From Nematopogon swammerdamellus (Eukaryota > Arthropoda > Insecta > Lepidoptera > Adelidae), in contig OX336339.1 in assembly GCA_946902875.1 (NCBI GenBank), positions 23,157,349-23,221,348 on the forward strand: 64,000 nucleotides of DNA. The letters run 5' to 3'. Below, in pieces: positions 44,560 to 55,680 of the stretch. The first letter of the stretch is position 1; each line of letters opens with the position of its first letter. A program made the translations under genes and the position numbers. The notes beneath the pieces were generated by a model. The model was not told the origin of the DNA. It did not search any database and worked only from the letters and a program-made list of their open reading frames with translations.

Positions 44560-44890
44560 CATACATACATATCACACACGCTGAATCCCGACAATAGGGG
44601 TAAGCAGAGTAATCGATGTTGTGCTGCAAGGACTCTGGTAAATTACAGCACAACAACGACCACCACGTTTCGCAAAGTATTCGAACAAGATTCAGTCGAC
44701 CAAGCAGCAAGTAATGCACGAAGACCCACCTGCTGCATGACTCGGTGGAAGTACCGTGCCAAGGTGAGAGGTGGCGAGCCTGTCGCCCTTGAGCACGGCA
44801 TCTTGTCCTTATCCCTTAGTCGCCTTTTACGACACGCACGGGGAGAGATGCAGTGGGGTTATTCTTTTTAAGTACCGGCCCCACACGGTA
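44560..44890 (-). mobile_element. Family I repeat with GTGTGGGGCC head
   Basis: On minus: head CCGTGTGGGGCCGGTACTT, GTCGTAAAAGGCGACTAAGG, then family I body (GCCGTGCTCAAGGGCGACAG) and a (TATG)n tail at about 44560. It shows that the head of SINE tail type B also heads a different body. Confidence 0.75.
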
Positions 44891-45157
44891 ATAAAATATA
44901 TAACGGACTTTAAGTGAGCTAAACTTGTTATACCCTTATGTATATAGGTAATTTTTTCTCGGAAACGGCTCTAACGATTTGGATGAAATTGTGTATTTAG
45001 ATAATGTTACTTTTCCAAGTTTACCTAGTTATGTGTATATACATAGGTACTATAATATAAAAGAAGTATGTACAAGTAGACAACACCATGAAATTATAAC
45101 GAAAGAGATTTCTGGAACGAGTTGAAATAGGTAAGTGCTTAGTTTTCACCATCACAC

Positions 45158-46151
45158 TTTTTTTTTTATGTAATCCGGTATGGGTGTCTGAGTCGGAGGG
45201 GCCAAAGCGCATGCTCCGACCAGCCAATATCACCTCCGATAAGGTAGGTGCCATACCGGAGACTTCCCTGGATTGCTGGCTATACTGGACTAGAGGAGAA
45301 CACAACCGAGGCTGCTATGCGGCCATCTTACATCCAGTACGGTGGTACCAACCCAGTCGGCTACAATTTGAGCCTACCACCTAGTAAGGGGCAAGGGAAG
45401 GGACCAGGGATGTTGCGGATATTCGCATCCGCATCCGTAAATGCGGAGCATCCGCATTGATTTTGACATCCGCATCTGCATTCGCATCCGCATTAAATCG
45501 ATGCGGAACTCATGCGGATGCGGATGTCGTGCAGGTTGAGACTTGAATGAAATTGGGCGGAGTCCGCGAGTGGCGCGCGCTGCAATTGACCAATAGGAAG
45601 GGAATATGCTGTGCGACGGTGCAGTGCAGTGCTGACGACTTTGTTTTCCATTATTATTGCGTCATTTCATTCCGTCACGTTTCGTGTATGCATGCGTGTC
45701 TAAACACGCGCGACGACGCGTCTTCTAAGTTGAAAAGGCAGCCAAGTTACTTTTCATTAAATACAATAGCCCAATCTTGAAATTTTCTTACTAAAACTTG
45801 ATTGATCAATAAAAGATATTAAAAGCATAATCTCTTTTATTCAAGGACTTAAACTAACCGGCTCTTCAAGCAATCTTGTTAACATCCGCATCCGCATCCG
45901 CATCCGCGGATGTGAGCGTCCAAAAATCCGCATCTGCATCCGTATCCGCGGATGTCAAATAAATCGCATCCGCAACATCCCTGGAAGGGACCTACAGTTT
46001 TACACCGGTTCCGAACGGTGAAGCGGCAGGTGTAGGTATGCACGTAAATTTTTTCGTCAGAAAAAACTCATTGGTACACGCCAACCGGATTCGAACCTCG
46101 GACCTCTCGCATGAGAAGCCGATGCCCAAACCACTCGGCCACCCGCCGCTT
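45158..46151 (-). mobile_element. Complete tRNA-derived SINE, tail type C, carrying a hAT element
   Basis: From 46151 on minus: head with A box TGGCCGAGTGG and B box GTTCGAATC, linker, CGTTCGGAACCGGTGTAAAA, central block, LINE-like tail and poly-A (T-run at 45158). Without the hAT insertion and its duplicated site the SINE is about 407 bp. Confidence 0.85.
45405..45983. mobile_element. Non-autonomous hAT element, 8-bp target duplication
   Basis: Terminal inverted repeats CAGGGATGTTGCGGAT and its complement bound 579 bp. The 8-bp flanks GAAGGGAC (45397-45404 and 45984-45991) are identical. Subterminal arrays of CATCCG/CGGATG hexamers lie at both ends. The interior frame 45547-45780 has no transposase pattern. 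Removing it restores the SINE sequence seen at 5110 and 62620. Confidence 0.9.
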
Positions 46152-46493
46152 TAACCGCTTTTACTTGCGCGATGTAAGCGATCCTGTAACTTCAGATAAT
46201 GTGAAATGGTTCTCATAACCTCATCTATTCGTACAAATCATGTTCTATGCAATGTTCCGAAGAAATACACAGCGCAGACACGCCATTGTAGTGTATTGCA
46301 TTATTCATTGTCAAAATGTGGTCTGCATGCAGTACATTTGTGTTGTACAGAGTTTGAGTACACAAGTGTGGCGAAGATAGATATACCTTCCTATTATATT
46401 AGCTATTATTTTAATTAAAATGTATTTTATATTAATTTTTAAATTAAACAGACTTGCCTCCTATATGCTACCACCGGTTTTTTATTTTTTATT
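46152..46493. other. Unique AT-rich sequence
   Basis: No gene recognised. Confidence 0.45.
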
Positions 46494-46750
46494 TTTTATG
46501 TAAACCAGCATGGGTGGCTGTGCCGTGGGACCAATGGTGCAGTCGACAGAGCCAAAATCACCTCTCCTTGCGAAACCCCGCTCAGTTAGGTGCCATGCCA
46601 GGAGATTTGCGGACTGTTGCTAGGCTGTCTATCCCGTTAATACGACGCTTGAAGACACCCAGGTTAAAGGATTCAGGAAATACACTCGCCGGAAGACATT
46701 TCCACGCTCTAGCGGTGCGACAAAGAAACGATTTAGAGAAACGGTTTAGA
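46494..46750 (-). mobile_element. Jockey/CR1-like LINE 3' end
   Basis: Reverse of 17790-18030, with GACGCTTGAAGACACCCAGG and AACGATTTAGAGAAACGG; the 3' end is at 46494. Confidence 0.8.
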
Positions 46751-46984
46751 TGACAGAGGCTGTTTCACAATGTGAATTTATTTTATTTATATAGGAGTAC
46801 ATTTAAGTCTTACTTAGTATCACAACATTACACAAGATTACGTGAAAGTTTAAAATAAATAAGTTGAATTATATGGAAGAGAACAACATTTACTAAACAG
46901 CTAAAATTATTTAAAATTAAATTAAATTTACTGATAATTAATTATCTAATAAATATAGAAACAACCTGAAAATATGAAAACTAA

Positions 46985-47195
46985 AACTAATTACTTGATT
47001 ACAAACATAGCTAAGAACCATCTCGATTAAACCCCCTTTCTAATCCGCATCCAAAAAATCGGTCTATCCGTTTGGGAGCTACGATGCCACAGACCGACAC
47101 ACACACACACACACACACACACCCTGACACACCCTCACACATCCCGACACACATTAAACTTATAAGACCCCTCCGTTTGCGTCGGGAGTTAAAAA
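46985..47195 (-). mobile_element. Family F repeat with CA microsatellite
   Basis: (CA)n and CACACCCTGACAC at 47098-47155, then CCCCTCCGTTTGCGTCGGG. Its reverse matches 57425-57670. Confidence 0.7.
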
Positions 47196-47424
47196 CAAAT
47201 TTTGACTAAACTAAAATTTTCAGACCCGCTACAGCTTGAACATCTGGTCCAAAGCGCCCGAACCGGAACAGCCACGCCGTAACAAGCACGCTGGTCGCTA
47301 ATTATTAGCCTTGTACTTAATTTTCGTTTTATGCAATGTTCTTTCACTCATTGTTTTCTGATCACATTATCGCTAGACAAGTATATATCGATATTACATA
47401 CATGTACAAGCCGTATAAAGATTT

Positions 47425-47512
47425 TTTGTGTAATCCGGTATGGGTGGCTGAGTGAGAGGGCCCAGAGCACATGCTCCGACTAGCCAATATTACCTCCGAG
47501 AAGGTGCCATAC
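47425..47512 (-). mobile_element. SINE tail type C fragment
   Basis: TAATCCGGTATGGGTGGCTG to CCTCCGAGAAGG. Confidence 0.7.
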
Positions 47513-47548
47513 TGACGGTTTCGCTTTTAAAATTGATATCACCATCAA

Positions 47549-47994
47549 TCAATACTAATAATAAATCTGTTAGGGATGGTCATGGAGTAAGTTACTTTGT
47601 TTTATATGAGATACTTGTGACTGGGTTGCGTTTGTGGAGTGGATATATGGTACTTAAACTATAATGACGATTTTTTTAAATATTTTCTGTATGCATGTAT
47701 GTATGATACTAAAACTAAATTGACGATTTTTAGAAATATTTTCTGTATGTATGTATGTTCCTCCATAACTCTTAAACCGATCATCCGAATTCGATGACAC
47801 TTAGTACAAGCACATTTAGCTATACGGGACACACGATAGGCTAAGTAAAATTTTGTCCCGGTTACGCTAAGACGTGGCTCTCATACAAACCGAATTGTTT
47901 CGCGCGCCGAAATAGAGGTACGGTAGCGGGCTTACTTAGTTTCTTCTTTTTAAATACGAACTTCACGCGAGCGAAGCTGCGGGCAAAAGCTAGT
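47549..47994 (+). mobile_element. Helitron-like non-autonomous element
   Basis: TCAATACTAATAATAAATCT to GGGCAAAAGCTAGT. It contains a partial internal duplication of GACGATTTTTANAAATATTT (about 47665 and 47722). Confidence 0.8.
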
Positions 47995-48687
47995 ATTATA
48001 ATATATTGAATAGATAAAATGATTTTGAATTTTTTTTAAATGATAAATTGATTTTGATAATATGAAATATTTATCGTGATAAAAATGAAATTGGTTAGAT
48101 TTTTTATTTTGTATCAAAGGCTATATTTTGTTTAGCTAGTTTTGACTGTCTAGGTTTTTTTATTGAAAGGACCTCTGTAATGAAGGTCCACGGTACATCC
48201 TTACACACCCTGTATAAGCAGTAAGAACAGATGAACACATATTATGGCAATATCACAATTAATTTTTACGATACCCCTTCTATTAACCTTAATTCTTCGC
48301 TCTGTTTCTATTCCAATTCGTACTCCTGCTCATGCGCAATCGAATAGAGTCCGTCATTTGTGAGTTCTTAGTTTGCCCGCGTCATTAGAGGGTCCACCTG
48401 CAAACGTATACTCAGCAATTAGAGCGCTAGCACACTGCAACCAGGCCGACTTCACACCTCGCCACAATGAATCATTGTTACTGTGTTACGTGCGCGCTAG
48501 GAGTTGTGTAGAGCTATCTCTCGGTGCTTACTACATCGACACTAATGTCGTCTTGTTTATGAATTAAATAATTAAATACAACAACGAATAGCTATTAAAA
48601 GGCTTCACTTTGCCTAGGATATCAAAGAAAAGTGCAAAAAGATGCAAGTTCAAATATTGTATTATGTCATCTCAAGTTTAATTTGTT
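47995..48687. other. Unique AT-rich sequence
   Basis: No gene recognised. Confidence 0.45.
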
Positions 48688-49050
48688 TTTTTTTATTGCT
48701 ACCGAACTGGGTGGCTCTGTCCGAGGTCGCAACCTCAGGGGTAGCCAATTTCACCCCCGAGGAGGTGCCAGTCCGGCTTGGAGGTGGACTAATGTTGCTG
48801 GGGAAAGGCTATTAACCCGCGATTTGAAGATCCGTGGATTGTAGGAGTGGGGGAAGATATTCCCTGGCAGCCCGTTCCACGCCTTTGCAGTGCGGCACAG
48901 GAACGATTTAGAGAATCGCGCAGTTCGAAGAACTCTTCTGTCGACTACAAACGGGTGTTCCGCGAGAGTATGGCGGGTTTGGCGAAGGCGAACAGGAGGA
49001 AGCAAGTTCGTCAGAGCAGCGGCCATAGTAGTACCGATAAAACATGTATT
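48688..49050 (-). mobile_element. Jockey/CR1-like LINE C-terminus
   Basis: The minus frame gives PPVRLRQTRHTLAEHPFVV, RFSKSFLCRTAKAWNGLPG, IFPHSYNPRIFKSRVNSL, then a stop at 48751. It is better preserved than the related copy at 36702. The reading frame also runs into the SINE piece to the right by chance. Confidence 0.8.
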
Positions 49051-49053
49051 GTT

Positions 49054-49200
49054 TTTATGTAATCCGGTATGAGTGGCTGAGTCGAAGGGGCCAAAGGACA
49101 TGCTCCGACCAGCTAATGTCACCTCCGAGAAGGTAGGTGCCATACCGGAGACTTCCCTGTATTGCTGGCTATACTGGACTAGAGGAGAACACACCCGATT
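49054..49200 (-). mobile_element. SINE tail type C
   Basis: TAATCCGGTATGAGTGGCTG to GAGGAGAACACACCCGA. It abuts the LINE above. Confidence 0.75.
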
Positions 49201-49279
49201 TTACTTATGTTGGTATAATTTTTGCCAAACGTTGTTTCCGCTCGTGCATTGTTCACTCCATGAGCTTTGCACAGAGCAC

Positions 49280-49326
49280 GGGGAAGCGTACGATACATTT
49301 AGATCAAATGTACCGCACGCTTCCCC
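49280..49326. repeat. Hairpin, stem with internal bulges
   Basis: GGGGAAGCGT and TACATTT pair with AAATGTA and ACGCTTCCCC around a 5-base loop. Unique sequence. Confidence 0.7.
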
Positions 49327-49469
49327 GCTCCACCTCCTCTCACGCTGAAACCTCATCTCAACTTCTACGCAGCACAGTGAACATCGCACAAGCGGCAATA
49401 AAGTTCGGCGAAAACTGTATCGTATGTATTGCAAACGGAATGTTAAAAAAAACGTATGGGAACTCCGTT

Positions 49470-49646
49470 TATTTTTTATTTTTTTATTATTTCTTGTTAT
49501 ATTCGCCATAATAAAACATATTCTGTGAATATTTCAACCGGTTACAGTTCCAAAGATACAGCAGATAGAACACACAGACAGACAGACAGACAGACGGCGG
49601 CGTAGGCTTAGTAATAGGCTTCCGTAAGGAATACGGAAACCTAAAA
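49470..49646 (+). mobile_element. GTCY MITE, right half
   Basis: From TTATTATTTCTTGTTATATT through ACAGACAGACAGACAG to GGAAACCTAAAAA. It shares its last A-run with the next MITE. Confidence 0.75.
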
Positions 49647-50042
49647 ACCGGCCAAGTGCGAGTGAAACTCGCGCACCGAGGATCCCGTATCGCCATGTCA
49701 CGGCTAGCGCTACTCACGCCATCTAGATGGCGTGTTATAAATTGCTTCATATTAGTTAATGTCATGATTTATAATCTATTCGGTAGATGGCGCGCGCGCA
49801 AATACTTTTTGGTTTCTTCTGTGGGAACCCCCGTGAATTTTTTACTTTTTCTTATTTTTATTCTTTGTTGGTATATTGGCCATAATAACACATTTTTTGT
49901 GAAAATTTCAACGGGCTACCAATTACAGAGACCAATTAAGAGATACAGCCCTCGGACAGACGGACGGACGGACAGACAGACAGACAGACAGACGGCGTAG
50001 GCTTAGTAATAGGCTTCCGTACGGGATACGGAAACCTAAAAA
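49643..50042 (+). mobile_element. GTCY MITE, full length, in tandem with the previous one
   Basis: CCGGCCAAGTGCGAGTG to GGATACGGAAACCTAAAAA; microsatellite GGACGGACGGACAGACAG at 49961. Same orientation as the partial copy, end to end. Confidence 0.85.
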
Positions 50043-50240
50043 TGAAATGAGAAAATGTTAACGAAGTAACAAGAAAAAATATGCAATATGGTTTCTGAGT
50101 ACCTATTTATTTATTTGATTATTTCTATGTTAAACGCACACTCGAAATTGTGCAAAGATGTATCTCGACACCTTTGACTCGGCGTACGTCAGCAGAGTGG
50201 TAGTGCTTATTAGTTTACACTACCTCAATTTTCTCTATAG

Positions 50241-50633
50241 AAAAAACCGGCCATGTGCGAGTCGAACTCGCGCACCGAGGTTTCCGTATCGCCATGTCAT
50301 GGTCAGCGCCACTCACGCCATCTATGGCGTGTTTTATGAAATGCCTCATATTAGTTCAAATTCATGATTGGTTCAAATGCTTCATACACTTTTCGGTAGA
50401 TAGCGCGCATATACTTTTTAGTTTGTTATGTGGGGTCCCCCGTGAATTTTTTTACTTTTTCTTATTTTTATGATTTGTTGTTATATCGGCCATAATAAAT
50501 AACACATATTCTGTGAAAATTTCAACGGGCTACCTATTACGGTTCAAGAGATACAGCCCTCAGACAGACGGACAGACAGATGGTATAGGCTTAGTAATAG
50601 GGTCCCGTACGACGGATACGGAACCCTAAAAAT
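50241..50633 (+). mobile_element. GTCY MITE, full-length reference copy
   Basis: All blocks in order and uninterrupted: CCGGCCATGTGCGAGTCG, CATCTATGGCGTGTTTTATG, CGGTAGATAGCGCG, CCCCGTGAATTTTT, ACGGTTCAAGAGATACAG, AGACGGACAGACAGATGG and the GGTCCCGTACGACG hairpin end. Confidence 0.9.
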
Positions 50634-51447
50634 TGCAAAATTACCACCAAACTTACTACAATAAAACTGATAGTATTCAATAAAATACTTTAAATTAGAA
50701 CATGAAACATTGCATAATAACTGATCTCAATATAAAGCAGGTTCAATAGGTTTTACATTTTCAAAATAACTTTCTTTTTTTTTTCATTCATACATAATAT
50801 AGAAAAAACTTCAAAATTAGTGTTGTAGGAATGTTGAGAGCAGTGAGCAAAATTGTATGATGTTGATGACACTGTACGAGTATGTTGATATCATCTATGG
50901 TTGATATTGTGAAGGGATCCCTTACTTTATTTTTTTTTATATTTATTCGTCCCTTTTCAGGACAGGCAAAACTAATTAAAGTATACAGCCTTTTCTGTTG
51001 TACTTCTAATGTCTGTTGGTTTCTTCTCGTATTGCGAGAATCTCAAAAATATACACTTTTTTTTAACGACCTCTTTACGAGATAGGCAAGGGGGCCTTAC
51101 AGCCTTGTCTGTTGTTATTTTTTATATTATTTATATATCGCCAATAAAATTTTTGAAGTAATGAAATCGTAAATCGTAGAAAAACAGTCTGTGTTGGCAA
51201 TTAAATCTTGAGTGAAGCGCGGCATATTATCAGGTGTTTTATAAATTTTCATTAATTTATTTATTAGCGAATGTCGTTCAATGTCAAAAGGCATTCAAAA
51301 CCATTTCGTATTGATACCGTGCACCGCACCGAATGACAAATCGGTCGAAGCGGGTATGAAAATAAATAGTTCGTGTTTTACTTTCACTAGACTGAAATTT
51401 GACGTAATTCGCAAAAGCGTAACGGGCCGACAGCACGGGCAGCTTAC
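50634..51447. other. Mostly unique sequence, SINE fragment at the right
   Basis: A degenerate SINE tail type B piece lies at 51314-51385. GGCAAGGGGGCCTTACAGCC near 51085 imperfectly repeats 50962-51000. Confidence 0.4.
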
Positions 51448-51531
51448 CAGTTCATCGTAGTAGTTAGCTATCTCCGGATATATCAAGGCGTCGTAATCCA
51501 TTAGCATAGCTCTTCGTTGACCGCAGCCACT
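51448..51531 (-). CDS. Candidate alternative first coding exon (possibly CELF/bruno gene)
   Basis: On the minus strand ATG at 51507 opens 20 codons, MLMDYDALIYPE then IANYYDEL, followed at 51447 by the donor GTAAGC. The acidic, tyrosine-rich peptide and codon use look coding, not repeat-derived. The split is in phase 0, the same phase in which the CELF exon at 58134 ends, so both could feed the same next exon. It lies 6.6 kb downstream of that exon in gene direction. The upstream end is a guess at an arthropod initiator TCAGT (51533-51529), which would leave only a 24-nt leader; the real transcript may start further up. I do not recognise the peptide. It could instead be the first exon of a nested gene. 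Confidence 0.4.
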
Positions 51532-53089
51532 GAACAGGATGACCTCACTAAACGCACAGCTTGAATGTACGAAACTCTTGCACTTATCACTTTGCTTAAA
51601 TGCTTTATTGATTCGTACTAAATAAAAAACAAATCACCAACACCTTTTTTTTTTAACTTGAACATTCCAACGTTTAAAAGCGTCGCAAATTTCGATTAAA
51701 AAACTTCACCAACACCAGAAATGAACCCGTTAACTGTATTTCGAATGCTTTAAATGAAGGAAGCACAGCGTTAACACCGGCACGTCGATATACGAAACAT
51801 CGGGCGAATAGCGCTCCGCCGTGTACTGGCGTCTGTAAAGCTAAAATAAGACCAAATTTTAAACACAAATCGTAGGCACCGCGCCATATCTATATGAAGC
51901 TATTACAGCGGCCCGCGCACGCGACCAGCACATATTGAATGTGTGGCGGCAATCGACTTAAATTGTTGCAATTCGGGCAAAATAAAAATATAAAATATCA
52001 TGGTGAACATTGTTAAATGTAATATTGTGGAGCTTGGTTTAACTCGAAATTAAACTCGCATTGTCTTGACCTGGTTAATAACTGCTTTAGCTTTTGCCGT
52101 ATTATTACAGGTTCATTCAATCAATAAATTCAACCTATGTGCTTAAAAATAAACAGCTTACAAATTTACGAGTTTAACGAGTATTTTTTTTTTATTTTCA
52201 AGGAATTTCCTAGTAAGAAGTTTCATTCTACTCACAATTTGTATATTGACTGAGAATTATGTTCCTTTTGGTGTTCAATGCAATAACCATCAATTAACTT
52301 ATAATTGATTCAAACTGAAGTGAAAAACAGGTAGGTGGGTCATTGGTTGACGATGTTCAAGATAAAACGATGCTTCGTTCACAGGTCCGCTTCCAAAATA
52401 ATGTTCTGGCCTGAGCATCCGCTGGCACACTAAAACAGTCCTGGCAGACCGATTTATTTCCTATAGTGAATCTTGGGTTCACGGTCGAAGAAGGAAGCGA
52501 GTTATGACTTTTACACTGAACTCAGAAGTTGTTTAAAATATTTCGTGTGCGTTACTATTTCATACCAAACTTCTTCATCCAATGCGCAGTAAGGTAAGTA
52601 CTCAACCAGTACTCTTTCTAAGTATATATAGTATATTTTATTATTACTAGCATTAACTTGTATGCAGGTAGGTTGTGCATAAAATGTATATTTATGAAAA
52701 ATTTATTAAGTATTTGACTTCAGATTCTAAGATTATATTTATTGTTTAATGCATTGACTAGATAAATGTGTATTTATATTGATTATTTAATTAACAATTA
52801 TTGACATTCATTGGCCGTTATTGATTTCTATTTTTAATTATATTTAATGGTAAATTATTTAATTTTATTAGATTAATGTGTAACTTTGTTCGGACTTTGT
52901 TCTGTACTGTGTTATATGTATCGATGTATGTATGTACAATTTGTTATCATGCCACGTTGATATAAAATGTAACAATATTATGTGGTCAATTTTGTACATA
53001 TTAAAAACAATTATTTTTAATATGTACAAAATTAGTTTTAAGTAAATGTGTGAATAAAGGAATAAATATATGTCAAAGGATTCTAGAAC
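51532..53089. other. Unique AT-rich sequence, perfect hairpin
   Basis: A perfect 20-bp-arm hairpin lies at 52988-53033 (6-base loop). On plus, a TTCACAG acceptor-like site at about 52383 and ATGCGCAGTAAGGTAAGT at 52571 are exon-like but too weak to call. No known repeats. Confidence 0.45.
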
Positions 53090-53365
53090 TAATAAAACGC
53101 TGAAAATACTGCCCCGATGGCAACCTCCGATGGTGTGCAACCCTCACTGCACGGCTCCCAACAGCATCTGGCCCCTCTCCGCCCGCACCGGAAGCGTCGA
53201 TGACCCGTTTCGCTCGCCAGTCGGCCCTCTGTCTCGCTCTGCCGCGCGTCCATTGGATAGGTAGCCCTTTCGTTCGCTTCTTCAACGGAAAGTGGCGATA
53301 ACAAATAAATAAATAAATAATAAGTTAAAGAACACAAAATTTTAAACGACGAAAATGATTATCAA
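53090..53365. other. GC-rich unique island
   Basis: 53095-53270 is GC-rich with open frames on both strands and no recognised pattern; a short (AAAT)n follows at about 53303. Confidence 0.4.
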
Positions 53366-53757
53366 TTTTAAAAAAATATAAAAACCGCCTTCAAAAATGT
53401 ATGAAATAAAAAAGGCGAAGGCTGTCGGTTATTTTTGCTTGCTTTAGCACCGCCTTCAACTCTAGTGTTAGATTTTTTTTATTTCATACATTTTTGAAGG
53501 CGGTTTTTATATTTTTTTAAATAGTTTTTTATTTCACAGTTTTTTTAGTAATTTTTTGCTATTAATGTACTCGGCGGAATCGCTTTCCAATCCGATCTTG
53601 ACCAAATTGAAATGGAACCACACGGAAAGCACCAGCTTTCAAACAAAAAAATAATTTTCAAAATCGATTCACCCAGTCGAAAGTTCTGAGGTAACAAACA
53701 TAAAAAAAAATACAGTCGAATTGAGAACCTCCTCCTTTTTTTGAAGTCGGTTAATGA
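53366..53757 (+). mobile_element. Foldback MITE with GAAGTCGGTT ends (E3)
   Basis: The arms around 53369-53416 and 53468-53520 pair through AAACCGCCTTCAAAAATG. The right end is CCTCCTTTTTTTGAAGTCGG. It shares TTTTTGCTTGCTTTAGCACC with the E2 loop. Confidence 0.8.
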
Positions 53758-54334
53758 AATATTCCACCGTTAAAATATCAGTTACGGCCTCAAATTATTT
53801 AGTTGTAAATTGGCGTGTAACCGCAGGGGGCGGGCGGTGGCGGCGCGGTGGTAGCGCGACCGCGTGTGTGCGGCCGCGGGGTGGTCGGTCGCATATTGCG
53901 GAGGCTGGCACGCAGTTGCATCTGCCACGCACGACCTGTTGCTGTTGCTCACCAAGATGGCTTAAAGCTTATTAAGCCATCCCGGCCGCTGGAGCGTATC
54001 CAGAGCCTAAGTGAAATATGTTCATATAAGAGAAAGCATTACTGCAGTGCTGCGCAGCTTATTATTAACATTTTTCAATGTTCATCCGTGCCCGTGCCAA
54101 GTGCGTTGGATTCGGGTTGTTCGGGCAGTTTATCTCCCCCCGCGGAGCTGTGCATTGCGCCAAGCGTTTTATTGATGTCGCTTGGCGTTGCTTTGCCAGT
54201 TGTTATTTTTCGGTTAACAATTTAATGTAAACGCAATAAATGTCTGTGGCTTCGGCCAGATGGAGTTAAGCCACCGCTATTTCTTGGAGATATAAATGGT
54301 TTTGGTTATATAATGACTTTCATTGCATATTTTT
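53758..54334. other. GC-rich unique island
   Basis: 53820-54000 and 54085-54200 are GC-rich and non-repetitive; a 125-codon plus frame (53848-54225) has no recognised pattern. Candidate regulatory DNA. Confidence 0.4.
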
Positions 54335-54685
54335 AAAAAAATCGGTCAAGTGCGAGTTTTACTCGCGCACGTCGGGTTCCGCAGATCCGCTATATCACAA
54401 AAACATATTCGTATATCTTCTGTCTTTCTACAATGCAAAATATAAAAGCCCTTGGCGCTATCTATTATTCAGTAGTGTGACTAATCGATTCTTAGCACGT
54501 TTCTTATATGGGGATCCCCTTCTTTTTTTTTATTTTTGCTTTTTGTATTATTTGTTGGCACATCCGCCATAATAATACATATTCTGTCTAAATTTCAACC
54601 GGCTACATATTACGGTTCAAAAGATACAGCACTCGGACGGACGGACAGACAGACGACGTAAGCTTAGTAACAGGTTACCGTATGG
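54335..54685 (+). mobile_element. GTCY MITE, divergent subtype
   Basis: TCGGTCAAGTGCGAGTTTTA at the left, GGACGGACGGACAGACAG at 54636 and GTAAGCTTAGTAACAGG at the right. The inner sequence differs from other subtypes. Confidence 0.75.
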
Positions 54686-54930
54686 AACAAATTCACCTGA
54701 CACTTTTAGCTTCCTCCAACAATTTTCTCCTGATTTCGAAATTTATAAATTACTTTTTGTTCTTAGTAAAGTTCGAAGCCAGCAGAAACATGTTAAATCA
54801 TGACCCTCAGATGATATGGACAGGACAACGATGTTATAGGATAGCATACATCGTTGTCGTGTATCTAGCAACTAACATGACCAAAGGCTGCATAATAAAA
54901 ATTAAAAGAAAATAGGCTATTACTATAACA

Positions 54931-55353
54931 ATGAACCAAACGAGAAAAGTGACAAAAGAGTTAAATGAAAGAGATAGAGCAGAGATAAAAATATTACTCC
55001 ACCCTCACGACTTGCCTGAAAAGACAGCCACGACGAACGCCTCTACGCCTAACGACATCTATGAACGTAAAACTGAAACTTTTATTATAGAGCCTCGCGC
55101 CTATGTACGGGATCACCAGGAGATTTACGCCCAAGCGATCTCGAGTTTAACCTCAGTTGAAGGCGACTGGAAACCGCACTTTCGGCGTGGCTATATACCT
55201 ACTCCTGGAATACTTGTATGTGTGTGTGTATGTGTACAACGCCTTCCCAAGGTTATGCCTCAGATACGAGTAGGTACTTTGGTGTTTTTGAGGCGAGGCC
55301 TCCGAGGATTGAACCGCACGAAACATTTTAGCCAAATTTTCATATACAAATAA
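54931..55353 (+). CDS. Unassigned 140-codon ORF
   Basis: It starts at a true ATG and has the longest ATG-started frame in non-repeat DNA that I noted here. The first 90 residues are hydrophilic and charged (RDRAEIKILLHPHDLPEK, then RAYVRDHQEIYAQAIS); the middle runs through a TGTGTG stretch giving VCVCVCV, which argues against conservation over the full length. No domain, signal peptide or family is recognised, and no splice context is clear. It may be a chance frame or an old retrotransposon piece. Confidence 0.15.
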   Translation: MNQTRKVTKELNERDRAEIKILLHPHDLPEKTATTNASTPNDIYERKTETFIIEPRAYVRDHQEIYAQAISSLTSVEGDWKPHFRRGYIPTPGILVCVCVCVQRLPKVMPQIRVGTLVFLRRGLRGLNRTKHFSQIFIYK

Positions 55354-55680
55354 GGACTACTGCCGCTGAATATGTAACGACGATACGGCGGAGGCGAAGC
55401 GCCTGTGTGCTGCGGTTAGTTTAGCGGGATTGATATTGTTCCTTTTGTGTACTGCATAATCACAGAGCAGCGATCGACGGCCGCCTTCCCCCGGGGGCGC
55501 GACACGATTTCTTGCTCTGTGTGTATAATCCTAAATTAAGACACCGAACTAAATACTTGAAGCGGCATAGAGCGATGCAACTTGTTACCTGTCGGTAAAA
55601 AAAAATTGGTGACAAACGGATGTGAAGGCATTCACATCCGTTTGTCATCAATCAATCATCAATATCAATCAATATCATCA
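55354..55680. other. Unique sequence with a perfect hairpin
   Basis: TGACAAACGGATGTGAA (55610-55626) is mirrored at 55631-55647 with a 4-base loop, followed by ATCAATCAATCATCA runs leading into the Helitron-like start. Confidence 0.6.

Noticed and set aside
46068..46151. tRNA gene on the minus strand
   Set aside because: A and B boxes are good, but it is followed by SINE body and recurs at 39080-39166 with the same tail; it is a SINE head.
48847..49062. Plus-strand protein
   Set aside because: Antisense shadow of a LINE C-terminus on the minus strand.
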